A stretch of 58,497 nucleotides of DNA from contig NZ_BJXA01000058.1 of the NCBI RefSeq assembly GCF_007990755.1, positions 1 through 58,497 on the forward strand, written 5' to 3'. Below are positions 11,609-19,225 of this stretch, piece by piece. The stretch is from Nocardia ninae NBRC 108245. Its GTDB lineage: Bacteria > Actinomycetota > Actinomycetes > Mycobacteriales > Mycobacteriaceae. The translations under genes and the position numbers were made by a program. The stretch's first letter is position 1; every line of letters begins with the position of its first letter. The notes beneath the pieces were generated by a model. The model was not told the DNA's origin. It worked only from the letters and a program-made list of their open reading frames with translations, and did not search any database.

Positions 11609-11646
11609 AGACAATCAGGTTGTCCATATAGTCAACGAGGTTGTCC
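11609..11646. promoter_or_regulatory. tandem MarR-type operators between cupin and MarR
   Basis: Two inverted repeats share the pattern GACAA-N5-TTGTC. The first is GACAATCAGGTTGTC at 11610-11624 (arms perfect), the second GTCAACGAGGTTGTC at 11631-11645 (one mismatch). They are 21 bp apart, two helical turns, so two dimers could bind one face. The second ends only a few bases before the marR ATG, so binding should block that gene and the divergent cupin. Confidence 0.75.
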
Positions 11647-11649
11647 AAT

Positions 11650-12129
11650 ATGTCAAGTGATTCCGGTGGATACGAACTGCCGTTGCGGATGCTGCTCGGC
11701 TTTCGTGCGGTGATCGACGAGGTGCACGCCGAGTTGGCCGAGCACGGGCACGCCGAACTGCGGCCGATGCACGGCTTTCTGTTCCAGGCCGTCGGCCGGG
11801 TGGGTGGGCCGTACGGGTGTACCGCCGCCGATCTCGGTCGCGCCCTTGGTATCTCGAAACAGGCCGCGGGCAAGCATATCGAGACGCTCGAGCGGTTGGG
11901 GTATCTGCGGCCGGGGCATGATCCGACTGATGCGCGGCGCAAGGTCTACACGCTGACCGAGCGCGCCGTCGACATGCTGAACCGGTCCGCGCAGGTCTTC
12001 GATCGGATCCATGAGCGGTGGGCGCGGCAGCTCGGGGCGGATCGGCTGGCGCAACTCGAGCAGGATCTGCGCACGGTGACGCCGGGGGAGGTTTTCCGGT
12101 TCGATACGCCGAACTGGTTCTCCGGGTGA
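11650..12129 (+). CDS. MarR family regulator
   Basis: A 159-residue winged-helix protein: YGCTAADLGRALGISKQAAGKHIETLERLGYLRPGHDPTDARRKVYTLTERA. The DARRKVYTLT wing is typical. The ATG at 11650 follows the tandem operator directly; a TTG three codons upstream is in frame but falls in the operator. It probably represses the divergent cupin and itself. It stops shortly before the bioF operator. Confidence 0.9.
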   Translation: MSSDSGGYELPLRMLLGFRAVIDEVHAELAEHGHAELRPMHGFLFQAVGRVGGPYGCTAADLGRALGISKQAAGKHIETLERLGYLRPGHDPTDARRKVYTLTERAVDMLNRSAQVFDRIHERWARQLGADRLAQLEQDLRTVTPGEVFRFDTPNWFSG

Positions 12130-12152
12130 GTGGATCGGTCGGGGCTATGCGT

Positions 12153-12169
12153 CCTGAACGGTGTTCAAG
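12153..12169. promoter_or_regulatory. BioQ-type operator upstream of bioF
   Basis: TGAACGGTGTTCA at 12155-12167 is a palindrome with perfect 5-bp arms, followed by AG as in the bioA and bioB copies. It is 16 bp before the bioF GTG, so binding would occlude the promoter or the start of a short-leader mRNA. Confidence 0.85.
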
Positions 12170-12183
12170 TATGCTCCGGAGCT

Positions 12184-13368
12184 GTGACTACCGATCCATT
12201 GAGTTGGTTGGACGAGCGTGCGTCCGCGCGGGTGGCCGCCGGGCTGCGGCGTGAACTTCGTCCCCGCGCGGCGCGGTCGCCGTCGCTCGACCTGGCCTCC
12301 AACGACTATCTCGGGCTGGTCCGCCACCCCGAGGTGATCGACGGAGCGATCGAGTCGGTGCGGCGCTGGGGAGCAGGCGCGACCGGCTCCCGGCTCGTAA
12401 CCGGCACCACCGCCGAGCACGAGCTGCTGGAGACCGAGCTCGCCGAATTCGTCGGTGCCGAGGCGGGACTCGTGTTCGCCTCGGGGTACGCCGCCAACCT
12501 CGGCGCGGTCACGGCGCTGGCGGGGCGTGGTGCGCTGGTCGTTTCGGATGCGGGCAGCCACGCGTCGCTCGTCGACGCGTGCAGGCTGTCGCGGGCGCGA
12601 GTGGAGGTCGCCGCGCACGGGGATGTCGACGCGGTGGATCGCCTGCTTGCCGCGCGGACTGAGGAGCGGGCGCTCGTGCTCACCGATTCGGTGTTCAGTG
12701 CGGACGGTGATCTCGCGCCGCTCGCCGCGTTGCACCGGGTGACCCGGGCGCGGGGCGCGGTGCTGATCGTGGACGAGGCGCATGGTCTCGGGGTTCGTGG
12801 TGCGGGTGGGCGCGGGCTGGTGCACGAGCTCGGGCTGGCCGGGGAGCCGGACCTGGTGATCACCGCGACCTTGTCGAAATCTCTTGCGGCGCAAGGTGGC
12901 GTGGTGCTGGCCAGTGAGCGGGTTCGGGCGCATCTGATCGATGCCGCGCGCACCTTCATCTTCGATACCGGTCTCGCGCCCGCTGCAGTCGGCGCGGCGC
13001 GGGCAGCGCTGCGGGTGCTGCGCCGGGAACCGGAATTGGCGGGCCGGGTGCTGGAGCGGGCCGCCGCTATCGCGCGGATCGCCGCTGTGCCGGTGCCGGA
13101 TTCGGCGGTGGTGTCGGTGGTGCTCGGCAAGGCGCAGGTCGCCTTCGATGCCGCGCAGGCCTGCCGGGCGCAGGGGTTGGATGTCGGGTGCTTCCGTCCG
13201 CCGTCGGTGCCGGAGGGCACGTCGCGGCTCCGGCTCACCGCCCGCGCCAACTTGACGGATGCCGAACTCGACACCATCGCAACGGTCCTCGGTGATGTGC
13301 TGGCGCAGGCGCGCGGTGCGGGCGTGGGCATCGCCGGAACGGTGGGAATTCGAAGGATGGCGGTATGA
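12184..13368 (+). CDS. bioF: 8-amino-7-oxononanoate synthase
   Basis: A 394-residue PLP enzyme condensing pimeloyl thioester with alanine to KAPA. Seen: [72 protein letters not shown] and the PLP lysine K232 in [14 protein letters not shown]. The GTG at 12184 is chosen over an in-frame codon at 12130 because the biotin operator lies between them. Its stop overlaps the bioD start as ATGA, so bioF and bioD are coupled. Confidence 0.96.
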   Translation: MTTDPLSWLDERASARVAAGLRRELRPRAARSPSLDLASNDYLGLVRHPEVIDGAIESVRRWGAGATGSRLVTGTTAEHELLETELAEFVGAEAGLVFASGYAANLGAVTALAGRGALVVSDAGSHASLVDACRLSRARVEVAAHGDVDAVDRLLAARTEERALVLTDSVFSADGDLAPLAALHRVTRARGAVLIVDEAHGLGVRGAGGRGLVHELGLAGEPDLVITATLSKSLAAQGGVVLASERVRAHLIDAARTFIFDTGLAPAAVGAARAALRVLRREPELAGRVLERAAAIARIAAVPVPDSAVVSVVLGKAQVAFDAAQACRAQGLDVGCFRPPSVPEGTSRLRLTARANLTDAELDTIATVLGDVLAQARGAGVGIAGTVGIRRMAV

Positions 13369-14039
13369 GCGTTCTCTTGGTTACCGGGACTTCTACGGAA
13401 GTCGGTAAGACCGTGGTCACTGCGGCTGTCGCGGCGGCCACGCTGGCCGTCGGTCGGTCGGTGGCGGTCTGCAAACCGGGCCAAACTGGTGTAGCCGCAG
13501 GTGAACCCGGCGACCTCGCCGAAATTGAACGGCTCAGTGGTGTCACCCGGACCTCGGAATTCGCGCGTTACCCGGATCCGCTCGCGCCCGATACCGCCGC
13601 CCATCGTGCGGGACTGCCCGAGCTCACCCTGGCCGAAACCGTCGCAGGCATAGCGGCACTCGATGACGCCGACCTCACCCTGGTGGAGGGTGCGGGCGGT
13701 CTGCTTGTTCGGCTCGGTGATTTCACCCTGCTCGATCTCGCCCAGAAGCTCGACGCGCCAGTGCTTCTGGTGACCGCCGCCGGTCTCGGCACGCTCAACC
13801 ACACCGAATTGACCACGCGTGCCTTGCATTCGGCGGGTGTGCGCTGCGCGGGCTTGGTGATCGGCTCGTGGCCCGCCGAACCCGACCTTGCCGCGACGTG
13901 CAACCGCGTCGATCTACCGCGCGTCACCGGTGTCGACCTGGTCGGCGCCGTCCCCGAAGGTGCGGGCTCCTGGGGCCGCGACCGTTTCGCCGCCGCGGCA
14001 CCCGGCTGGTTCACTCCCGACTGGTCGCCGTTCACCTGA
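13365..14039 (+). CDS. bioD: dethiobiotin synthetase
   Basis: A 224-residue ATP-dependent carboxylase closing the ureido ring of dethiobiotin. The P-loop is [15 protein letters not shown] at residues ~7-21. [19 protein letters not shown] and the nucleotide-binding VIGSWP are also seen. Normal length. It is the last gene of the bioF-bioD unit. The next 247 bp (14040-14286) hold no gene, only a short GACGCG triple repeat near 14117, before the convergent ABC operon. Confidence 0.95.
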   Translation: MSVLLVTGTSTEVGKTVVTAAVAAATLAVGRSVAVCKPGQTGVAAGEPGDLAEIERLSGVTRTSEFARYPDPLAPDTAAHRAGLPELTLAETVAGIAALDDADLTLVEGAGGLLVRLGDFTLLDLAQKLDAPVLLVTAAGLGTLNHTELTTRALHSAGVRCAGLVIGSWPAEPDLAATCNRVDLPRVTGVDLVGAVPEGAGSWGRDRFAAAAPGWFTPDWSPFT

Positions 14040-14286
14040 CCTTGATCGCCGCCTCGACCTTCCGATTGCGATGGCACGCGCAGGCACCCAGGGCGGCCGC
14101 CTGCTACTCGACGCGGACGCGGACGCGGCCGCGGTAGTGGGTGTGCCGATCGCATCGCCGTAGATGTGGTGCACGATGGGCGCCGCCGGTGACTCGCTGG
14201 CAGCCAACGAAAGCGGCTGGTTTCGGCCCCTCGGCAAGCTGGCCGCCTTGCCGAGGCCGACGCTGTGCCCTGACTGTGTGCTGGCT

Positions 14287-15312
14287 TCAGCGGAGGGCGT
14301 CGTCTGCCAGGGGTTGAATGTTGGAGGCGGGGACCAGATTCCAGTGTTCGAGTTGCTTGCGGATCTGCTCGGCGGCGTCGATGTTGAGGGGGCCGCTGGT
14401 CCACATGGCGTAGGGGAGGTTGAGGAAGCGGCCCTCGGTGACGGCACGGAGTTGGTTGATGCCGGGCTTGGCGCGCAGGGCCTCGACCTTCTGGGCGAAG
14501 GTCTGCGGCGGGTAGTCGACGAACATGATGGCGTCGGGGTCCGCGGCGGCCAGGCGCTCCCAGGACACCCTGGTCCAGGTGTCGGCCACGTCGCTCAGCG
14601 CGTTGCGACCACCGGCGGCGTCCAGGATCGCTTGGGGTGCACCGAAACTGCCGCTGGACATCAGGGAATCGGTGGCGCTGTCGAACAGGAAGATGGTCGG
14701 CTTGCGCTCGGACTGCGGTGCGGCGCTCAGTGCGGCCAGGCGTCGGTCCAGGTCGGCGGTCAACTCGGTGGCGCGGTCGGCGCGGCCGGTGATGGCGCCG
14801 AGATTGGTGAGATCGGTGCGCAGCGCCGTCCACGGCTCGACGATGCCACGCGGGCGTTCGCCATTGCGCTGACGGCAGCTCTCGGTGAGGGTGTAGGCCG
14901 CGATTCCGGCCTTGCTCAACGACTCCGGAGTCAGATTCTTGGCTTCGTCATAGCCGTAGCTCCAGCCCGCGACCATCACATCGGGTCCCTGCGCCAGCAC
15001 GGTCTCGCGTGAAGGATATTCGGGCGCAACAGACTTCAGCTGATCGACCACCGGTCCGTAGTGCCTGCGCAACGTATCGGCGTCGCGCTGCACGCTCGAC
15101 ACCGCGACCACCTGATCCTGTGCCCCTAGCGCGAGCGCCATCGAGATCAGATTTCCGTCGTTGACGAACAACCGTTGCGCGGGAGCCGGAAACCGCACGT
15201 CCACATCGCAATTCCGGATCGTGAGATCCCCGGCCCTCGTGTTCTCCGCACTGCATCCGGCCACCGCCGCGGCCAGTGCGACCGCTACCAACACTCGCAG
15301 AGTGTGCTTCAT
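14287..15312 (-). CDS. ABC transporter substrate-binding lipoprotein, corrinoid type (BtuF-like)
   Basis: A 341-residue lipoprotein. The signal peptide MKHTLRVLVAVALAAAVAGC ends in a lipobox with Cys20. The mature protein is a class III (FepB/BtuF) periplasmic-binding fold: FVNDGNLISMALALGAQDQVVAVSS, PDVMVAGWSYG, and SWERLAAADPDAIMFVDY. ATG 15312 is chosen because the frame upstream has no signal. It is third in the minus-strand operon permease-ATPase-binding protein. By sequence alone this family takes iron-siderophores or cobalamin; the cobalamin riboswitch ahead of the operon favours cobalamin or cobinamide. The 163-bp gap before it shows no separate riboswitch. Confidence 0.88.
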   Translation of the reverse strand: MKHTLRVLVAVALAAAVAGCSAENTRAGDLTIRNCDVDVRFPAPAQRLFVNDGNLISMALALGAQDQVVAVSSVQRDADTLRRHYGPVVDQLKSVAPEYPSRETVLAQGPDVMVAGWSYGYDEAKNLTPESLSKAGIAAYTLTESCRQRNGERPRGIVEPWTALRTDLTNLGAITGRADRATELTADLDRRLAALSAAPQSERKPTIFLFDSATDSLMSSGSFGAPQAILDAAGGRNALSDVADTWTRVSWERLAAADPDAIMFVDYPPQTFAQKVEALRAKPGINQLRAVTEGRFLNLPYAMWTSGPLNIDAAEQIRKQLEHWNLVPASNIQPLADDALR

Positions 15313-15475
15313 AGTTTCGCCTCTCAAGGTATTCAACGGTTCGAGTAGTCCACGAACGGGGATGGCGGCGCCGATAGGCTCGAGAACCCGCCTTGATGGC
15401 CCGTTCGATGTGCAGCGGCCGCGCACGGGATTGCTGGGTGATTCGTGCGCGGTGAACTGATTCGCGCGCACCGTG

Positions 15476-16480
15476 TCATGGGCCCGCCTCGCGGGGAGTG
15501 ATCAGGAGGTGGGGGTCGCCGGTTTCGGGGTGCGGGACGCGGAGGGCGCGGACGCCGAACACGGTGTCCACCACCTCTGGAGCGAGGGCGGTGGCCGGCT
15601 CGGCAAGGGGATGGGCGGTGCCGTTGTGTAGCACCAGGATTCGGTCGCAGTAGCGGTCCGCCAAGGTCAGATCATGCAGCGCCATGATGACGGTTCGTTG
15701 CAGGGTGCGGGTCAGCGCGAGGAGTTCGAGGCGGTGAGTGATATCCAGGTGATTCGTCGGTTCGTCCAGCAGTAGCACCGGGGTGTTCTGCACGAGAGCG
15801 CGGGCGAGCAGCACTCGTTGGCGTTCGCCGCCGGAGAGTCGATGCACCGGTCGGTCGGCGAATCCGGTCAGGTCCACCGTGGCCAACGCCTCTTGGACAG
15901 CCTGCTGTTCGAGCGGCGAGCCGGCACCCCATGGCGGCAGGTACGGGGTGAGGCCCAGCGCCACTACCTCGCCCGCGCGCAGGTCGGCGGGTGGGCGCTC
16001 GTCTTGCGCGACCATCGCGACCGTGCGGGCCCGTCGGCGCGACGACATCTCGTGCAGCACTTCGTCATCCACCGTGACCCGACCACGCACCGGCCGCCGC
16101 ACCCCGGCGAGAGTCTGCAACAGCGTCGACTTCCCAGCGCCGTTCGGCCCGACGATCCCGATCGTCTCGCCGGGCTGGATCGCGAAACTCACGTCAGTGA
16201 CCACCGTCCGACGCCCAGCGGCGCACGTGAGTCCGTGCACTTCTAATGCCCCAGTGGTGCTGGTGGTTTCGACGCTGCCGTGCGCAGTTCGAGTGGTGCT
16301 GGTGGATTCGGCGACGCCGTATGCAGTGCCAGTGGTTTCGGCGATGCCCTGTGCAGCGCCAGCGACGGCGGAGGTTTCCATGACGCCGCTTCCAGTGGGT
16401 TCCTTGCCGTTGACGCGACGATCGGCTGCCTCGCTCAGCTCTGGCTTCGTGCGGCCCCGGGCAGTTTCGTTGCTGCTCAT
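15476..16480 (-). CDS. ABC transporter ATPase, corrinoid type (BtuD-like), with repetitive N-terminus
   Basis: A 334-residue ATPase. The nucleotide-binding domain starts near residue 78 (ALEVHGLTCAAGRRTVVTDV). Walker A is GPNGAGKSTLL, the signature LSGGERQRVLLARAL, Walker B VLLLDEPTNHLD, and the H-loop IMALHDLTLA. The start at 16480 overlaps the permease stop as ATGA. The first ~78 residues are atypical: low complexity, Thr/Ala/Ser rich, with three 30-bp DNA repeats at 16263-16361. Similar ATPases lack this tail, so a later start near LEVHG cannot be excluded, though no good RBS is seen there. It energises uptake with the flanking permease and binding protein. Confidence 0.88.
   Translation of the reverse strand: MSSNETARGRTKPELSEAADRRVNGKEPTGSGVMETSAVAGAAQGIAETTGTAYGVAESTSTTRTAHGSVETTSTTGALEVHGLTCAAGRRTVVTDVSFAIQPGETIGIVGPNGAGKSTLLQTLAGVRRPVRGRVTVDDEVLHEMSSRRRARTVAMVAQDERPPADLRAGEVVALGLTPYLPPWGAGSPLEQQAVQEALATVDLTGFADRPVHRLSGGERQRVLLARALVQNTPVLLLDEPTNHLDITHRLELLALTRTLQRTVIMALHDLTLADRYCDRILVLHNGTAHPLAEPATALAPEVVDTVFGVRALRVPHPETGDPHLLITPREAGP
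16263..16361. repeat. Three 30-bp imperfect repeats inside the ABC ATPase N-terminus
   Basis: Units at 16263-16292, 16302-16331 and 16332-16361, each starting GTGG(T/A)TTCG. Copies 1 and 2 are separated by a 9-bp GTGGTGCTG. Being multiples of three, they keep the reading frame and encode the variants GIAETTGTA, GVAEST and GSVETT on the minus strand. Probably slippage or expansion of a linker. Confidence 0.75.
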
Positions 16481-17508
16481 GACTCCCCGAACCGGTAACG
16501 CCGTCGCCCCATCAGAAGCAGGAAGGTGGGTGCGCCGATGAGCCCGGTCAGCACCCCGACGGGGATCTCGATGGGGCGAACCACGATTCGAGTGGCGGCG
16601 TCGGCCACGACGAGGAACAGTGCACCGCAGAGCGCACAGGCGGGTAACAGATTGCGGTGACGCGGGCCGACCAGCAGACGAGCCGCGTGCGGGACAACCA
16701 GCCCGACGAAGCCGATACCACCGGAGACCGCCACGAGCACGCCGACCAGCACCGCGAGCAACACGAACAGCGCAATGCGGAGCTCTTTGACGGGAACGCC
16801 CAGCGAGGCGGCGGTATCGCCGCCGACGGTCAGCGCGTCGAGCCAGCCACTCGCACCTAGCAGCGCGACACCCGCGACAACTACCACGCTCAGCGGCAAC
16901 GCGATTCGCGTCCAGTCGGCGCCCGCGAGGCTGCCGAGCAACCAGAACAGCACCGCCTGGGCGTGCGAAGGATCCGGGCGGCGGAAGATGAGATAACTGC
17001 TCAACGCGGCGAACCCGGAGCCGAGCACGGTGCCGGTGAGCACCAGCCGCAACGGCGTCAGCCCGCCTTGCATGACCGCAATCAGGAACACCAGCCCCGC
17101 CGCGACGAACGCCCCGACGAGTGCACCACCGGACAACGCCCACACCCCGGCCCCGGCGAACAACCCGGAGGTGATGACCGCAGCCGCGCCGACGCCCGCA
17201 CCTGACGAAACTCCGAGCAGATACGGGTCGGCCAGCGGATTACGCACCAGGGTCTGCATGGCCGCGCCCGCCAGCGCCAGCCCAGCGCCGACGATCGCGG
17301 CGAGCACAGTTCGCGGCACCCGCAGCTGCCACACGATGGTGTCCAAGCCGAAGTCGGTGGGCGCCTCCCCGGTCACCCGGTGTTGCAGCACCGTCAATAC
17401 CGAAGAGACGGGCAAGGTTTCCGCACCGAATCCGGTGGCGAGGATCATCGCGCAGATCAGTAAGGCCCCGAGGACAGGGAAGATGATCGCCGCACGGACA
17501 CGAGTCAT
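16477..17508 (-). CDS. FecCD-type ABC permease (BtuC-like)
   Basis: A 343-residue polytopic permease of the FecCD/BtuC family with about ten hydrophobic segments. Signatures: WQLRVPRTVLAAIVGAGLALAGAAMQ, RNPLADPYLLGVSSGAGVGAA, and the ATPase-coupling region GGIGFVGLVVPHAARLLVG followed by EIPVGVLTGLIGAPTFLLLM. The ATG at 17508 overlaps the stop of a 26-codon ORF (17505-17585) as ATGA. The frame is open further upstream, but the MTRVRAAIIFPVL start gives the normal N-terminus. First full-length gene behind the cobalamin riboswitch. Confidence 0.92.
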   Translation of the reverse strand: MTRVRAAIIFPVLGALLICAMILATGFGAETLPVSSVLTVLQHRVTGEAPTDFGLDTIVWQLRVPRTVLAAIVGAGLALAGAAMQTLVRNPLADPYLLGVSSGAGVGAAAVITSGLFAGAGVWALSGGALVGAFVAAGLVFLIAVMQGGLTPLRLVLTGTVLGSGFAALSSYLIFRRPDPSHAQAVLFWLLGSLAGADWTRIALPLSVVVVAGVALLGASGWLDALTVGGDTAASLGVPVKELRIALFVLLAVLVGVLVAVSGGIGFVGLVVPHAARLLVGPRHRNLLPACALCGALFLVVADAATRIVVRPIEIPVGVLTGLIGAPTFLLLMGRRRYRFGES

Positions 17509-17585
17509 GCCGCCACCCCGCCAGCGCTGGGTTTCGGCGTGCCGCAAGGGCACTGCCACACGATTGGCTCGCTGCGATCGCTCAT
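17505..17585 (-). CDS. short ORF coupled to the permease gene
   Basis: A 26-codon ORF whose stop overlaps the permease ATG (ATGA) and whose ATG overlaps the stop of the previous short ORF (also ATGA). It has one Trp, a CPC motif (WQCPCGTPKP) and ends PSAGGVAA. The end resembles the end of the upstream short ORF (EPSAGAAAA), because both come from the same DNA repeat. No family is recognised. It may be a leader peptide used to couple translation from the riboswitch to the permease, or a by-product of the repeat. Expression is not shown. Confidence 0.45.
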   Translation of the reverse strand: MSDRSEPIVWQCPCGTPKPSAGGVAA

Positions 17586-17745
17586 GCCGCCGCCGCGCCT
17601 GCGCTCGGTTCCGGCATGCTCCAAGGGGGCCGTGATGCCTGTCCCGCGCCAGCGGTCGGTTCCGTCAGGCCCCAGGAACGCTGCCAATTGACGCGCTCGC
17701 TCATGCCCGCCCCGGCACCGGCGGTCGGCTGCGGAATGCGCCGGG
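17506..17745. repeat. four imperfect ~44-bp repeats in the permease leader
   Basis: Copies start at 17506, 17583, 17634 and 17702. On the plus strand they share CATGCC(G)CC ... CCAGCG(C/G)T(G/C)GG(T)TTC(C)GGC(A/G)TGC. Copies 1, 2 and 4 carry a minus-strand ATG at the same place; the ATG of copy 1 is the permease start. The repeat thus duplicates the translation-start region of the permease upstream. Confidence 0.65.
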
Positions 17746-17758
17746 CGTACCGGCGCAT
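17582..17758 (-). CDS. short ORF downstream of the cobalamin riboswitch
   Basis: A 58-codon frame from ATG 17758; an internal ATG at 17704 gives 40 codons starting MSERVNWQRSWGL, and an upstream GTG at 17776 gives 64. It contains three Trp and four variants of the motif (E/Q)P(S/T)AG. It begins after the riboswitch aptamer and ends ATGA-coupled to the 26-codon ORF. The start is uncertain because no strong RBS is seen at any choice. No known family. Confidence 0.4.
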   Translation of the reverse strand: MRRYARRIPQPTAGAGAGMSERVNWQRSWGLTEPTAGAGQASRPPWSMPEPSAGAAAA

Positions 17759-17794
17759 GGTTCGGTGGTGCTCCACAGGCAAGTCGCGGCCTCT

Positions 17795-17935
17795 CCAGAG
17801 TTGTCCCGGCAGGGGAGGTCTGACTTTCGCCGTGAGGGCGATCACAGTGGCGCGACCGTTCCGGAATTGCACCGGATTCCCGCACCCGCCGAGGGTTGAC
17901 GGCAGAACTCTACCGTTCGGTCGGGTTCGCGGCGT
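17795..17935 (-). ncRNA. cobalamin riboswitch
   Basis: Read on the minus strand, the region contains the conserved cobalamin aptamer parts in the right order: GGGTGCGGGAATCCGGTG then CAATTCCGG (the GGGAA-NCGGTG-NAA-NCCG core, around 17861-17888), then GCGCCACTGTGATCG (around 17837-17852, the GCCACTG element), then AAGTCAGACCTCCCCTGCC (B12 box, 17808-17826). It lies ~300 nt upstream of the BtuC-like permease on the same strand. In this class adenosylcobalamin or a related corrinoid binding lowers expression. Boundaries are approximate. The platform could act on translation, since no clear terminator with a U-run follows. Confidence 0.92.
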
Positions 17936-17979
17936 CGCGGGGGCAAGGTGTGGAATGGCGACAGTCCACATTCTTTACC

Positions 17980-17992
17980 TACAGTGGGACAG
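17980..17992 (+). promoter_or_regulatory. -10 box for a leaderless hydrolase mRNA
   Basis: TACAGT at 17980-17985 lies 7 bases before the ATG at 17993, the spacing expected if transcription starts at the start codon. No RBS is seen. An inverted repeat TGTGGA/TCCACA (17949-17954 and 17965-17970) lies just upstream and could be an operator. No convincing -35. Confidence 0.45.
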
Positions 17993-19162
17993 ATGTCGCC
18001 GTTCGATGACCGGCACCCGTCCACTGTCGCGGACTGGGACGACGCGCGACGCAAAGCCCGGCTACGGGACACCAGCCTGTGGCACGAGTGGAAGACGTTG
18101 CGTCGGACCAGGTCCGCGGTGCTGCGGGTGGTCGTACTGCTGGCCGCCGTACTGGTCGTCTTCGCCCAGTACCTCACCTACGACGTAGAACCCGAACAGG
18201 TACGACTCGCCCGCACCGACCCCGCGATCCTGCCCGTCGCCGCCCCGGCCGATCCCGAAGACTGGGACACGGTGGTGGTCGACATGGTCGGCCTCGGCGG
18301 CCTGGACGCCAGCGCGACCGCCGCCGCCCTGCCCGCGCTGCGCGGGATGGGCGTGGTCTGGGCCATCCGCTACGACAACGAAGGTATCGACACCAAGGTC
18401 ATCGCCGACCTGATCGTGCGCGCCACCGAGCTGTCCGGGTTGAAGAACATCGTGCTGGTCGGGCACAGCATGGGTGGGGTGATCGCGCTGGAAGTCGCCA
18501 AACACATCCACCTCGACAGCGACCGCCGCCTGGCCGGTGTGATCCTGGACTGCACCCCGGTGGACCTGAACGCCGTCCGCCCGGAGAGCCGCGGCCGCGG
18601 CGAGGACATGGTGCGCTGGATGCGCTGGCTGCCCGGCGCCCGGGAAAGCCGCCTGCTGCGGCTGACCGTGGAAACCTATGCGCGCCGCGACCGTTTCGTC
18701 TCGTACGGCGGCGACGGCCGGCCGCCCGGCATCCGCTTCGCCCGGCTGCGGGCGGTGATAGGGGAGGTGTTGCGGGAGAAGATCTTCTCCCGCAACGCGG
18801 CGAGCAACGGACTGATCGAGGCGCAGTTCACCGCGATCGTGGCGGGCGGCGCGACCAAGGATCTGAAGGCGCTGGCCGCTCCGGTGGACGGAAAGCCGCG
18901 CCCCGCCATCGTTTTCATCCGCCCGCGCGACCCGAGCCGGGACCGGGTGGTCGATGTCGAGTACTCGCACCAGGTGTTGATCGAGCAGGTCGGCGGCGTG
19001 GACGGCACGCTCTCGGTGGTGCAGGCGCGAAACACCGGGCATGCCAATCCCATGCAGCGCCCGGTCGAATACAACACGGTGATCGACCAGCAGATCCTGC
19101 CGTTCATCCGGCAATACCAGGAGCAGGTCCGGGCGCAGACGACCGCGGCGGCACCGCGCTGA
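17993..19162 (+). CDS. membrane-anchored alpha/beta hydrolase
   Basis: A 389-residue protein. An N-terminal cytoplasmic stretch of ~45 charged residues is followed by one membrane segment (SAVLRVVVLLAAVLVVFAQY, ~46-65) and an extracytoplasmic alpha/beta hydrolase domain. The nucleophile elbow is VLVGHSMGGVIALEVA. The late VQARNTGHANPMQ region may provide the catalytic His. Natural substrate unknown. The ATG at 17993 fits a leaderless transcript. It faces away from the cobalamin operon and precedes the sulfonate-type ABC genes, but a 63-bp gap and no shared function argue that it is independent. Confidence 0.82.
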   Translation: MSPFDDRHPSTVADWDDARRKARLRDTSLWHEWKTLRRTRSAVLRVVVLLAAVLVVFAQYLTYDVEPEQVRLARTDPAILPVAAPADPEDWDTVVVDMVGLGGLDASATAAALPALRGMGVVWAIRYDNEGIDTKVIADLIVRATELSGLKNIVLVGHSMGGVIALEVAKHIHLDSDRRLAGVILDCTPVDLNAVRPESRGRGEDMVRWMRWLPGARESRLLRLTVETYARRDRFVSYGGDGRPPGIRFARLRAVIGEVLREKIFSRNAASNGLIEAQFTAIVAGGATKDLKALAAPVDGKPRPAIVFIRPRDPSRDRVVDVEYSHQVLIEQVGGVDGTLSVVQARNTGHANPMQRPVEYNTVIDQQILPFIRQYQEQVRAQTTAAAPR

Positions 19163-19225
19163 GCAGTTCGAACCAGCATGCGACAAACGGTGTTCGGGCC
19201 GGATTTGTCTTGTTTGAATCCCTGC

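Noticed and set aside
15313-15475. A second riboswitch before the binding-protein gene
   Set aside because: No B12 box or GCCACTG element is present in this 163-bp gap.
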